From the NCBI GenBank assembly GCA_021827205.1, contig JAKAWV010000008.1, forward strand, positions 1 through 64,000: 64,000 bases of DNA. The letters are read 5' to 3'. The position numbers were made by a program, and so were the translations under genes. This DNA comes from Pseudomonadota bacterium (GTDB taxonomy: Bacteria; Pseudomonadota; Gammaproteobacteria; Xanthomonadales; Rhodanobacteraceae). The first letter of the stretch is position 1. Each line of letters starts with the position of its first letter. Shown here in pieces: positions 19,968 through 30,314 of the stretch. Under the pieces are notes generated by a model, which saw only the letters and a list, made by a program, of their open reading frames with translations, ran no database searches and was not told the origin of the DNA.

Positions 19968-20945
19968 ATGAGCAAGGCCGGTGCCGCGTTACCGCCCGCG
20001 ATCTTCCTGATGGGCCCCACCGCCAGCGGCAAGACCACGCTCGCCTGTGCGCTGGCCAAGCGCTTTCCACTGGCGCTGATCAGCGTCGATTCGGCGCTGG
20101 TGTATCGCGGCATGGATATCGGCACGGCCAAGCCCGACGCCGCCACGCTGGCGCGCTACCCGCACGCGCTGCTGGATGTGCGCGACCCGGCGCAGCCTTA
20201 CTCGGCCGCAGAATTCCGCGCCGATGCGTTGCGCGAGATGCAGGCCGCGCAGGCGGTCGGGCGCGTGCCGCTGCTGGTCGGCGGCACCGGCTTGTACTTT
20301 CGCGCGCTGCAGCGCGGCCTGTCGCCGCTGCCCGAAGCCGATCCCGCGCTGCGCGCGCAGTTGACCGCCGAGGCCGCCGTGCGCGGCTGGCCGGCGCTGC
20401 ACGCGCGCCTCGCCGCGCTGGATGCGGCGGCCGCGCAACGCATCCGGCCCACCGATGCGCAGCGCATCCAGCGTGCGCTGGAGGTGATCGCGTGCAGCGG
20501 CGAGCCGCTCAGCGTGTTGCAGCAGCGCGGTGGTGAAGCCTTGCCGTGGCGCGTGCTGAAGCTGGCGTTGCTGCCGCAGGATCGCGCAACGCTGCGCCAG
20601 CGCATCGCGGCGCGCTTTGACGCGATGCTGGGCGCAGGTTTTCTGGATGAGGTGCGGCGCCTGCGCGCACGCGGCGACTTGCATGCCGAGTTACCGGCCT
20701 TGCGCGCGGTGGGTTATCGCCAGGCCTGGGCGTATCTGCGTGATGCGACCGATTTCGCCGAGTTCCGCATGCAGGCCATCCACGCCAGCCGGCAATTGGC
20801 CAAGCGTCAGCTCACTTGGTTGCGTGCCGAGACCGACATTCATGCGCTGGAACCGTTTGCCGCTGATCTGCTCGCGCGCGCCGCGGCGCTGGTGCATGAC
20901 TTTCTTGGCGCCACGGATCGCGGCAGCGCCGCAGGCTTGCGTTAA
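19968..20945 (+). CDS. miaA: tRNA dimethylallyltransferase
   Basis: [45 protein letters not shown]. Confidence 0.97.
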   Translation: MSKAGAALPPAIFLMGPTASGKTTLACALAKRFPLALISVDSALVYRGMDIGTAKPDAATLARYPHALLDVRDPAQPYSAAEFRADALREMQAAQAVGRVPLLVGGTGLYFRALQRGLSPLPEADPALRAQLTAEAAVRGWPALHARLAALDAAAAQRIRPTDAQRIQRALEVIACSGEPLSVLQQRGGEALPWRVLKLALLPQDRATLRQRIAARFDAMLGAGFLDEVRRLRARGDLHAELPALRAVGYRQAWAYLRDATDFAEFRMQAIHASRQLAKRQLTWLRAETDIHALEPFAADLLARAAALVHDFLGATDRGSAAGLR

Positions 20946-21020
20946 ACTCTCGGCGTTGGGTCGGGACCGTCGCCGGTGCGACGTGCTCTTTTGGCCGGCC
21001 CGCGTGCGAGGGGTAGTCAA

Positions 21021-21284
21021 ATGTCAAAAGGACAATCGCTGCAGGATCCGTTTTTGAACGTATTGCGCCGCGAACGCATTCCGGTGTCGGTGTACCTGGT
21101 CAACGGCATCAAGTTGCAGGGCACCATCGAATCGTTCGACCAGTTCGTGGTGCTGCTGCGCAACCAGGTCAGCCAGATGGTTTACAAGCACGCCATTTCC
21201 ACCGTGGTGCCGTCGCGCGCGGTGCGCGTGGGCAACGAAGACGACGCCGGGAGCGCGTCCGAAGCACAGGACGACAAGACCTGA
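21021..21284 (+). CDS. hfq: RNA chaperone Hfq
   Basis: [66 protein letters not shown]. Confidence 0.98.
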   Translation: MSKGQSLQDPFLNVLRRERIPVSVYLVNGIKLQGTIESFDQFVVLLRNQVSQMVYKHAISTVVPSRAVRVGNEDDAGSASEAQDDKT

Positions 21285-21289
21285 AAACC

Positions 21290-22579
21290 CTGTTCGAACG
21301 TGGCAAGAAAGGCGAACGCGCGCTGCTGGTGTTGCCGCACGCGCGCAACGGCAGCGATGCCGAAGCCGACGCGCGCGAGTTCGAGGAACTGGCGCGCTCG
21401 GCCGGCGCGGAAGTGCTGGAACGCATTGGTGCGCGCGTCGATGCGCCCAATCCGCGCTTCTACATCGGCAGCGGCAAGGCCGACGAAATCAAGACCCTGA
21501 TCGCGGCACTGGACGCCGATCTGGTGCTGGTCGATCACGCGCTCAGCCCGGTGCAGGAGCGCAATCTCGAAGCGCATCTTGGCGTGCGCGTGGTCGATCG
21601 TGCCGGGCTGATCCTGGACATCTTCGCGCAGCGCGCGCGCTCGCACGAAGGCAAGCTCGAGGTCGAGCTGGCGCAACTCAAGCACCTGGCCACGCGCCTG
21701 GTGCGCGGCTGGACCCATCTCGAGCGCCAGCGCGGCGGCATCGGCATGCGCGGCCCCGGCGAAACCCAGCTGGAAACCGACCGCCGCCTGCTTGGCGAGC
21801 GCGTCAAGCAACTGCAGCGCCGGCTCGACAAGGTGCATACGCAGCGTGGTCAGCAGCGCCGCGCGCGCCTCGATGCCGGTGTGCGGCGCGTGGCGCTGGT
21901 CGGTTATACCAACGCCGGCAAATCGACCCTGTTCAACGCACTGACCAGCGCGGATGTTTACGCCGCCGACAAGCTGTTCGCCACGCTTGATCCCACCGTG
22001 CGACGCATCGTGGACCTGGGTTGCGGCCCGGTGGCGCTGGCCGATACGGTCGGTTTCGTGCGCAAGCTGCCACACGATCTGGTGGCCGCATTTCGCGCCA
22101 CGTTGGCCGAGGCGCGCGACGCCGATCTGCTGCTGCACGTCACCGACGCTGCGGACCCCGAGCGCGAGCAGCACATCCGGGTGGTCAACGAGGTACTCGA
22201 GGAAATCGGCGCCGGCGCGGTGCCCCAGTTGCAAGTCATGAACAAGATCGATTTGCTGGATCGGCAGCCGTCGCTGGATCGCGATGGCGCCGGCGATGCG
22301 CAGCGCGTGTGGCTGGCCGCGGCGCGCGAGTCCGGGCTGGATTTGCTGCGCAGCGCGCTGGGTCAGCGCCTGGGCGGCGCACGCGTGCGCGGCGAGCTGC
22401 ATCTCGATGCGGACGCTGGACGCCTGCATGCGCGGCTCAAGGTGCTGGGCGCGCTCGCCGCGGAGCACTTCGACGACCGCGGCTGGCATTTGCAGATCGA
22501 CGCGCCGCGCAGCGTGCTGGAGCCGCTGCGCGCCCATGCTGGCGCCGCGCTGAATGCGCTGCTGGGGCCGCTGCCGTGA
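21290..22579 (+). CDS. hflX: GTPase HflX (likely non-canonical CTG start at 21290)
   Basis: LFERGKKGERALLVLPHAR aligns to HflX N-termini (MFDR..GE.A.LV); GYTNAGKSTLFNALT, GGIGMRGPGETQLETDRR. The first ATG/GTG/TTG start in this frame listed by the ORF track is 21329. Confidence 0.93.
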   Translation: MFERGKKGERALLVLPHARNGSDAEADAREFEELARSAGAEVLERIGARVDAPNPRFYIGSGKADEIKTLIAALDADLVLVDHALSPVQERNLEAHLGVRVVDRAGLILDIFAQRARSHEGKLEVELAQLKHLATRLVRGWTHLERQRGGIGMRGPGETQLETDRRLLGERVKQLQRRLDKVHTQRGQQRRARLDAGVRRVALVGYTNAGKSTLFNALTSADVYAADKLFATLDPTVRRIVDLGCGPVALADTVGFVRKLPHDLVAAFRATLAEARDADLLLHVTDAADPEREQHIRVVNEVLEEIGAGAVPQLQVMNKIDLLDRQPSLDRDGAGDAQRVWLAAARESGLDLLRSALGQRLGGARVRGELHLDADAGRLHARLKVLGALAAEHFDDRGWHLQIDAPRSVLEPLRAHAGAALNALLGPLP

Positions 22580-22822
22580 ACCTGGTCTTTCGCCGCGCGC
22601 ACCCCGGCAGACGTGCGCAGGCTGCTAAAATGCCGCGGCTGCGCGACGCATGCCCTTCGGGACGTGCGTGGTGCGTGCCGCCTGGTGATGCTGCATCGCT
22701 TCCCGCGCAGTGGTCCTGTACGGCGTCGAACCCGAGCGGCACGGCGGCTTCGATTGCGTACGCTGGTGCAGCCTGTGCGCGGTGCGCGCAGCCCTGAACA
22801 TTCATTTGACGAGTGACACGAC

Positions 22823-23956
22823 ATGGCCTGGAATGAACCCGGCGGCGGCCAACGCGACCCATGGGGACGCGGTACTGGTGGCGGCAAGGGCCCCGATTTG
22901 GAGGCCTGGCTGAAGCGTTTGCGCCAGCGTCTCGGCAATTTTCGCGGCGGCGGTGCTGGCGGCGTGGGCACGATCATCGTCGCCCTGCTGCTGGCTTGGC
23001 TGCTGTTCGATTCGTGGGCCGTGATCAATGCCAGTCAGGTTGGCGTGGTGACGCGCTTCGGCGCCTATGATCGCACGCTGCCGCCCGGCTTCCATTTCGT
23101 GCTGCCGCGGCCGTTTGAAAACGTGCGCAAGGTCGACATGACCTCGGTGCGCTCGGTCTCGGACAAGATGCAGATGCTGACCAAGGACGAGAACATCGTG
23201 CAGGTCGATTTCAACATCCAGTACCAGGTCAACAACGCCGAGCAGTATCTGTTTTCGATGCAGAATCCTGACGAGGCCGTGCGCCAGGCCGCCGAGGCCG
23301 CGGTGCGGCGCGTGGTCGGCGCCAGCACCATGGATACGATCCTGTCCGGCGAGGGCGCGGCCATGGTGGCGGCCACGCAACAGTCCCTGCAGCAACTGCT
23401 GAACAGCTACAACACCGGCATCACCATCACCGAGGTCAATTTCCAGAACATTTCGCCGCCGGCCGAGGTGAAAGCCGCGTTCGACGACGTCAACCGCGCG
23501 CGCGAAGACAAGCAGCGCATCGAGGACGAGGCCAAGGCCTACGCCAGCAAGATCCTGCCCGAGGCGCGCGGCAACGCGGCGCGCATCGTCGCCGGCGCGC
23601 AGGCCTACGAGATCACGCGCGAGGTGCGCGCGCAAGGTGATTCGCAGCGTTTCCTGGCCATGCTCAAGGAATACCGCGCCGCGCCCGCGGTGACGCGCAA
23701 GCGCCTGTGGCTGGAAACCATCGAACAGGTCATGGCCGCCAACACCAAGGTGGTCGATGAGGGCACGGGCCGCAACCTGATCTACCTGCCCCTGCCGCAC
23801 TCCGGCGGCGCGCCCGCGCCGGCCACGCCCACGGCACTGCTGCCGGGCGTGGGCGCTGAATTGCAGGCGCCCGCGGCCAGCAGCAGCTCGGCGGCGGTGC
23901 CGCAAAGCGCGGTTCCGATCAGCGCGTCCGGCAGCACGCAAGGAGGTCAGTCATGA
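22823..23956 (+). CDS. hflK: FtsH protease modulator HflK
   Basis: MAWNEPGGGQRDPWGRG...INASQVGVVTRFGAYDRTLPPGFHFVLPRPFENVRKVD; band-7 domain. Confidence 0.96.
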   Translation: MAWNEPGGGQRDPWGRGTGGGKGPDLEAWLKRLRQRLGNFRGGGAGGVGTIIVALLLAWLLFDSWAVINASQVGVVTRFGAYDRTLPPGFHFVLPRPFENVRKVDMTSVRSVSDKMQMLTKDENIVQVDFNIQYQVNNAEQYLFSMQNPDEAVRQAAEAAVRRVVGASTMDTILSGEGAAMVAATQQSLQQLLNSYNTGITITEVNFQNISPPAEVKAAFDDVNRAREDKQRIEDEAKAYASKILPEARGNAARIVAGAQAYEITREVRAQGDSQRFLAMLKEYRAAPAVTRKRLWLETIEQVMAANTKVVDEGTGRNLIYLPLPHSGGAPAPATPTALLPGVGAELQAPAASSSSAAVPQSAVPISASGSTQGGQS

Positions 23957-24816
23957 GCAAGCCCATCCTCATCGCCATCGCCGTGTTGCTGGTGCTGCTC
24001 GGTTACAACAGCATGTTCACCGTGCGCCAGGATCAGTCGGCATTGCTGTTGCAGTTCGGGCGCATCGTGCGCAGTAACTACAAGCCGGGCCTGCATTTCA
24101 AGCTGCCCTTCGTGCAGGAAGACGTGAAATTCGACAAGCGCATCCTTACCCTCAATGCGCAGCCGGAGCGCTACTTCACCGCCGAAAAGAAAGTCGTCAA
24201 CGTCGATTTCTACGTGAAATGGCGCGTGGCCAATCCGGCGCTGTTCTACCAGTCCACCGCGGGCAGCGAGACGCAGGCCGAGGCGCGCCTCAGCCCCATG
24301 GTCAAGGACGCGTTGCGTTTCGAGTTCAGCGCGCTGCCGCTGGATGAACTGGTGTCGGGTGGCCGCAACGATGTGACCAAGCGCGTGCGCGATCAGGCCA
24401 ATACCTCGGCCATGCGCACGCTGGGCGTGCAGATCGTCGATGTGCGCATCAAGCAGATCGACCTGCCCGAGTCGGTCAGCGAGTCGGTATTCAAGCGCAT
24501 GAGCGCCGAGCGCATGAGCCTGGCCAACGCGTTGCGTTCCAGCGGCGAGGAAGCCGCCGCCAAGATTCGCGCCGACGCCGACAAGCAGGCCCAGGTGCTG
24601 GTGGCGCAAGCCGATAGCCAGGCCTCGGAACTGCGCGGCCAGGGTGATGCGCAGGCGGCTGAAACCTACGCCAAAGCCTACGGTCAAGATCCGAAGTTTT
24701 TCGTCTTCTACCGCTCGCTGGAAGCCTACCGGCGCAGTTTCGGTCAGGGCCACGGCGTGCTGCTGCTGAAGCCCAATTCCGAGTTCCTGCACTACTTCGA
24801 CGCGCCGGGTCAGTGA
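23953..24816 (+). CDS. hflC: FtsH protease modulator HflC
   Basis: Band-7 protein following hflK; FTVRQDQSALLLQFGRIVRSNYKPGLHFKLPFVQEDVKFDKRI. Confidence 0.96.
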   Translation: MSKPILIAIAVLLVLLGYNSMFTVRQDQSALLLQFGRIVRSNYKPGLHFKLPFVQEDVKFDKRILTLNAQPERYFTAEKKVVNVDFYVKWRVANPALFYQSTAGSETQAEARLSPMVKDALRFEFSALPLDELVSGGRNDVTKRVRDQANTSAMRTLGVQIVDVRIKQIDLPESVSESVFKRMSAERMSLANALRSSGEEAAAKIRADADKQAQVLVAQADSQASELRGQGDAQAAETYAKAYGQDPKFFVFYRSLEAYRRSFGQGHGVLLLKPNSEFLHYFDAPGQ

Positions 24817-26322
<1,506 letters not shown>

Positions 26323-26341
26323 GCTGATCGAAACGAGCGAT

Positions 26342-27853
26342 TCAAGTGGTCGCGCGCCGGATGCTTTTGCGTGCCGATGCTGGTTTGGCCGCGACTTCTG
26401 CTGACTCCGCTACGCCCGCCACGCAGGCGCGATTGCGGCCTTCGTGCTTGGCCCGGTACAGCGCCTGATCAGCCTGCGTCACCAGCAGCCGCGCGTTGTG
26501 CTGTGGCATCGGCATCAGGCTGGCCGCGCCGACGCTGAGTGAAACCCGGCCCAGCGTGGTGGCGGCGTGCGCGATGCGCGCGGCGAACACGGTTTTGCGC
26601 ACGCGCTCGGCCACGGCCAGCGCCATGGCGGCATCCAACCCGGGCAGGACGATCGCGAACTCCTCGCCGCCATAGCGCGCGAACACGCTGTCCTCGTCGC
26701 GCAGCGCGCGCCGGATCAACGCGCCCACGCGGCTCAGGCACGCGTCCCCGGCGGGGTGGCCATAGTGATCGTTGTAGGCCTTGAAGTGGTCGATATCGGC
26801 GATCAGCATGCCCAGCGGCTGCTGCTGCGCTTTCGCCAAGCGCCACGCGGTGCGCAGCGCCTGCTCGAAGCCGCGCCGGTTCTCGGCGCCGGTCAATTCA
26901 TCGGTGCGGCTGAGCTTGTCCAGGCTATGGTTGCTGCGCTTGAGCCGCGTGTTGACGCGCGCCAGCTCGGTGGCCAGGGCGTCAGCCTTGCGGTTCAAGC
27001 GGGTCAGTTGCGCCTGCAGCAGGCGCAGATGCAGCACGCCGCCGATCTGATCGGCGAGAACATCGAGCACTTCGCGCACCTCGGCGGTGAAACTCTCGGC
27101 GCTGGGACTCTCCAGGTTGAGCAAGCCGAGAATCGCACCGGCGTGCTTGATCGGAATCAGCAGCTCGGCCTGGGTCAGGGTGTTGCCGACCACGTATTCG
27201 GCTTCACCGTGGACATCGGGCACATACAGCGTGCGCTGCAGGCGCAGCGCCTTGCCGGTGAGGCCGCGTTGCGCCGACCACAAACTGCCCGGTGTCAGCG
27301 CGAACTGGGTCGAGTTGCCGGCGGCGGCGCGCAGACGCCAGCGTGTATCCGATTCGCGCAGGATCAGCGTTGCCAGGCTCAGACTGAAGCGCTCGCGCAG
27401 GTAGGCGATCACGCCAGCGAGCAGCACGTCGAGGTCGTCCTCGAACAGCAGCACGTGCGAGAGGTCCAGCATCAGGTCGGCCAGGCTGGCGCGTGCGTGC
27501 AGGCGCTCCAGCGCCAGCCGGCGTGCCAGTCCGGGCAGCATCGGGCGCAGCAGTGTCGCCAGCCGTTGCCGGGCAACGGACGAATCATGCTTGATGCGCA
27601 GCAGCGCCAGCAGCGTGCCGTCCGGCGCCAGCACGCGCAGGCTGCGCGCGTGGCGCGCGCGTGGTGCCGGCAGCTCGATGTCGTGGCGCAGCAACTCGAC
27701 GCGCGCTCCGGGATGCTGCGCGTGCAGTGCGCGCCGCAACTGCATCATCCAAAGCGCGGTATCAGTGGTGTCGTGCAGCGCCAGGCGTAGCGCGCAGGCC
27801 GCCTCCGCCGGACCGGATCGGCGTGCAGGCATGCTGGTTGGACGTTGGCTCAT
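26342..27853 (-). CDS. GAF-domain diguanylate cyclase (GGEEF)
   Basis: RTDELTGAENRRGFEQAL...IADIDHFKAYNDHYGHPAGDACL...FARYGGEEFAIVLPG; upstream GAF-like region LLIPIKHAGAILGLLNLESPSAESFTAEVREVLDVLADQIGG. Confidence 0.92.
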   Translation of the reverse strand: MSQRPTSMPARRSGPAEAACALRLALHDTTDTALWMMQLRRALHAQHPGARVELLRHDIELPAPRARHARSLRVLAPDGTLLALLRIKHDSSVARQRLATLLRPMLPGLARRLALERLHARASLADLMLDLSHVLLFEDDLDVLLAGVIAYLRERFSLSLATLILRESDTRWRLRAAAGNSTQFALTPGSLWSAQRGLTGKALRLQRTLYVPDVHGEAEYVVGNTLTQAELLIPIKHAGAILGLLNLESPSAESFTAEVREVLDVLADQIGGVLHLRLLQAQLTRLNRKADALATELARVNTRLKRSNHSLDKLSRTDELTGAENRRGFEQALRTAWRLAKAQQQPLGMLIADIDHFKAYNDHYGHPAGDACLSRVGALIRRALRDEDSVFARYGGEEFAIVLPGLDAAMALAVAERVRKTVFAARIAHAATTLGRVSLSVGAASLMPMPQHNARLLVTQADQALYRAKHEGRNRACVAGVAESAEVAAKPASARKSIRRATT

Positions 27854-28175
27854 GATGTTTGTTGCGAAAGCATCTCGGCATGGATGCGTATTTTCGTTAC
27901 GCATGGCGACCATGCCGCGCCAAGCTGCAGTCCCGATGTTACGCCGCGCCAGTGCCGTGGGACATGTGCTTGGGCGCGCAGAAGATGACCATCGCCTGCC
28001 CGCGCCGCCGGCTGCGGGCAATGCAATGGCCTGCTCGACAAGCCGAGTGTTTGCGTGAGCCCCATGTCGGGATCCGTGGTGACTGCACAGGCAGATGCTG
28101 CCCGCATGCGTGCGCACCGGCATTGGAACTTTCCATGCTCTGCGGGCAAGTCTGCGGGCATGTGCCGAATCCGGG

Positions 28176-28210
28176 AAACAAAAAAGCCAAGCACTTTGGA
28201 TGCTTGGCTT
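28176..28210 (-). terminator. Rho-independent terminator, probably the ancestral tRNA-Leu terminator
   Basis: On -: AAGCCAAGCA-TCCAAAG-TGCTTGGCTT followed by TTTTGTTT; perfect 10-bp arms just beyond the displaced tRNA 3' fragment. Confidence 0.8.
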
Positions 28211-28218
28211 CCTGATTT

Positions 28219-28240
28219 TGGTGCCAAGAGAGGACTCGAA
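28219..28240. repeat. Distal att site (displaced tRNA-Leu 3' end fragment)
   Basis: TGGTGCCAAGAGAGGACTCGAA; one C shorter than the tRNA copy. Confidence 0.88.
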
Positions 28241-28345
28241 TCATCCGCCTAACTCATTGTCTGCAAATGCTATACGCAGCGCACTATTTTCGAGTTACTC
28301 CAAAAGTTACTCACCCGCGCAATTTGTAAACCGTGCGGTACAGCA

Positions 28346-28669
28346 TCATTCACCCTCAACCGGTGTCGCCTGCCCGTCATCCGGCGCTACCTGCACCTGC
28401 CCAGCCCAGGCTTCCATGCTCGCGGCCTGTTCAGGCGCAACGATGTAGGCGCGAGCCTCGACCGTGGCGGCGATTTCCTTGGGCAGCACCTTGCCTAGCA
28501 GGGCCATGAACGCACTTGGGTTCGCTCGGGCCTGCTCCACCAAGTACGCCTCGCCGCCGGCCTTGTCCAAGCTCGCCAGGATCATGTCGCGCAGTGCTGC
28601 ATTGATCTTGTTCACCGATCCTTTCGGCCTGCCGGGGCCTGCGCCGTATTGCGTGATGTTGTCGCGCAT
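28346..28669 (-). CDS. Small phage-like protein (GRPKGSVNK-type; possibly terminase-small-subunit-like)
   Basis: MRDNITQYGAGPGRPKGSVNKINAALRDMILASLDKAGGEAYLVEQARANPSAFMALLGKVLPKEI. Confidence 0.65.
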   Translation of the reverse strand: MRDNITQYGAGPGRPKGSVNKINAALRDMILASLDKAGGEAYLVEQARANPSAFMALLGKVLPKEIAATVEARAYIVAPEQAASMEAWAGQVQVAPDDGQATPVEGE

Positions 28670-28771
28670 GGTCGTTTCCTACTGTTACAAAATGACAGTT
28701 TCAGCTTACACCCTACAGGCCCAGCGCATGCAGCCAACGCGCGACGCTCAAGGCGAGCCAATGCCAGCGCT

Positions 28772-28990
28772 TCATGGCCGGGGCTTCCAGTCGGCGCAAA
28801 CGTGCTGCTCAAGCGCGCGGTGCGGCACGTGCCCGAGTGCACAGCCACGCCATGCAGCAGCCGTCATACGGCGGGCATGCGCGCAGTCGCGGCAGCGGAC
28901 GTCGTGCCTTGGCAGGGAAGCGGTCCCGACGGTGCACAGACCGAAAGGGACGGGGCCGGGTTTTATGGTGCGCGCACGATAAAATGTCAT
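28772..28990 (-). CDS. Small Cys-rich (putative zinc-binding) protein
   Basis: MTFYRARTIKPG...VRCRDCAHARRMTAAAWRGCALGHVPHRALEQHVCADWKPRP; start overlaps the stop of the upstream gene. Confidence 0.6.
   Translation of the reverse strand: MTFYRARTIKPGPVPFGLCTVGTASLPRHDVRCRDCAHARRMTAAAWRGCALGHVPHRALEQHVCADWKPRP
28960..28983. repeat. 24-bp palindromic repeat, copy 1
   Basis: GTTTTATGGTGCGCGCACGATAAA, identical to 29874-29897. Confidence 0.95.
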
Positions 28991-29916
28991 GGCGTCCCCG
29001 GAATCGGCGGCGGTGATGTGTCATCGTCGGGTTGGCACGTCCACGCCAGCAGGCGCAAGCCGTCGCGCTCGGATTGCTCGGCCACCTTGGCGACGCGCAG
29101 CGCATTGGCGGGCAACAAGGCCTCGATTCCACGGCGCAGCAGCTTGCGCAGGATCGTCGCGGGCATCGCTTCGGCTTCCACGGCGCAATCGACATGCAGC
29201 GCGCGGCGGTCGGATTCCTTGCGCGGTTTCCTCGGCAGGTCGTAGCGCTCGATCTGCTCCGGCGTGATACCCAGGCGCACGAATCGCATGCCCACGTCGG
29301 GGTTCAGGTGTCGGCGCAGTTCCTGTTCCAGCGCAACGTCGATCAACACGCCGGCAGGGTCAAAGTCGCCGAGGTAGAACACCACGGTTTCGCGGCCATC
29401 GTCTGCTGCGTTCATCGCCTGCGCGGCATCATGGGCGAAGGTGATCGACGTGAACCCGCCGCAGGGGTAGAGGGACACGGCCAGTTCCTGACAGTCGGTC
29501 AGGATGACGCCGGCAATCGAACGCGATTCGCACCAGACCTCGCACTTGGCGTCAGCATCGGCCCACACGTCAGCGCGATACATCCCGGCCACGCGGCGAA
29601 TGAAGTCGGCGCGGCCCGTGAAGGTGTTCGTAAAATATCCCACGCGACCCGTGTCGCTCAGCCAGCCATAGGGGAGCCGGCCATTCCTGCGCATCGCCAC
29701 GCAGCGCGCCTGCACGTGCCTGTAACCACGGCCGGATTTCTCGACCGGCTCCGGCAAGCGCGGGTCCGTCATGCGGTAGAACACGTGTCGCACTGACTGC
29801 GGATGATCCTCGCGCAGCACAGCGAGAATCTGCACGTCCAGCAGGGCGACACGCTCCGCAGTCCGGCGGTCCCGTTTTATGGTGCGCGCACGATAAATCG
29901 GCGAGGCGTCATTCAT
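28987..29916 (-). CDS. Topo VI subunit A / Spo11-like protein with TOPRIM domain (solo, Mini-A-like candidate)
   Basis: Possible 5Y-CAP segment QSVRHVFYRMTDP; TOPRIM-like EVWCESRSIAGVI and VVFYLGDFDPAGVLIDVALEQELRR; LGITPEQIERYDLPRKPRKESDRR; VEAEAMPATILRKLLRRGIEALL. Confidence 0.7.
   Translation of the reverse strand: MNDASPIYRARTIKRDRRTAERVALLDVQILAVLREDHPQSVRHVFYRMTDPRLPEPVEKSGRGYRHVQARCVAMRRNGRLPYGWLSDTGRVGYFTNTFTGRADFIRRVAGMYRADVWADADAKCEVWCESRSIAGVILTDCQELAVSLYPCGGFTSITFAHDAAQAMNAADDGRETVVFYLGDFDPAGVLIDVALEQELRRHLNPDVGMRFVRLGITPEQIERYDLPRKPRKESDRRALHVDCAVEAEAMPATILRKLLRRGIEALLPANALRVAKVAEQSERDGLRLLAWTCQPDDDTSPPPIPGTP
29874..29897. repeat. 24-bp palindromic repeat, copy 2
   Basis: GTTTTATGGTGCGCGCACGATAAA. 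Confidence 0.95.
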
Positions 29917-30314
29917 GGCTGCACCTCGCCAGTCGGCAGGTGCGCAACTGACGGGATCGCCCAACAGCCATGCAGCACGCCGCGGTCGTGAAGTTCACGT
30001 GTCGCCCGGATGTTCACGAAGCGCTCCAGGGGCAGCCCATGCAGGCGCTCGGCAGCTTCAGCCCCGCCATGGGCAAGGATGGGTTCAAGCAGTGTGAGCG
30101 GCAGGCAGTATTCGCGCAGCACGCCCTCGATGCGGTGGCGGGTGTTGGCCCAGCGTGGCGACAAGACGGCCAGCAGTTCGGGCTTGTGCTGGCGGGCAAG
30201 CTCGACAGCTTCCCGGGGCACGCCTGCGCCGGTGGTGCTGCGCAGTGTCAGCGAATCGCCGTCCGCAGCGAGCGTGATGCCCATGGCGCGCAGTTCGGCC
30301 AGGGCACTGCTCAT
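29913..30314 (-). CDS. Hypothetical protein (TubC-N-terminal-docking-like N-terminus)
   Basis: MSSALAELRAMGITLAADGDSLTLRSTTGAGVPREAVELARQHKPELLAVL; overlaps both neighbours by 4 nt. Confidence 0.7.
   Translation of the reverse strand: MSSALAELRAMGITLAADGDSLTLRSTTGAGVPREAVELARQHKPELLAVLSPRWANTRHRIEGVLREYCLPLTLLEPILAHGGAEAAERLHGLPLERFVNIRATRELHDRGVLHGCWAIPSVAHLPTGEVQP

Noticed and set aside
28960-29897. CRISPR-like array from the two 24-bp repeats
   Set aside because: Only two copies, about 914 bp apart, with a coding gene between; no spacer periodicity or cas genes.
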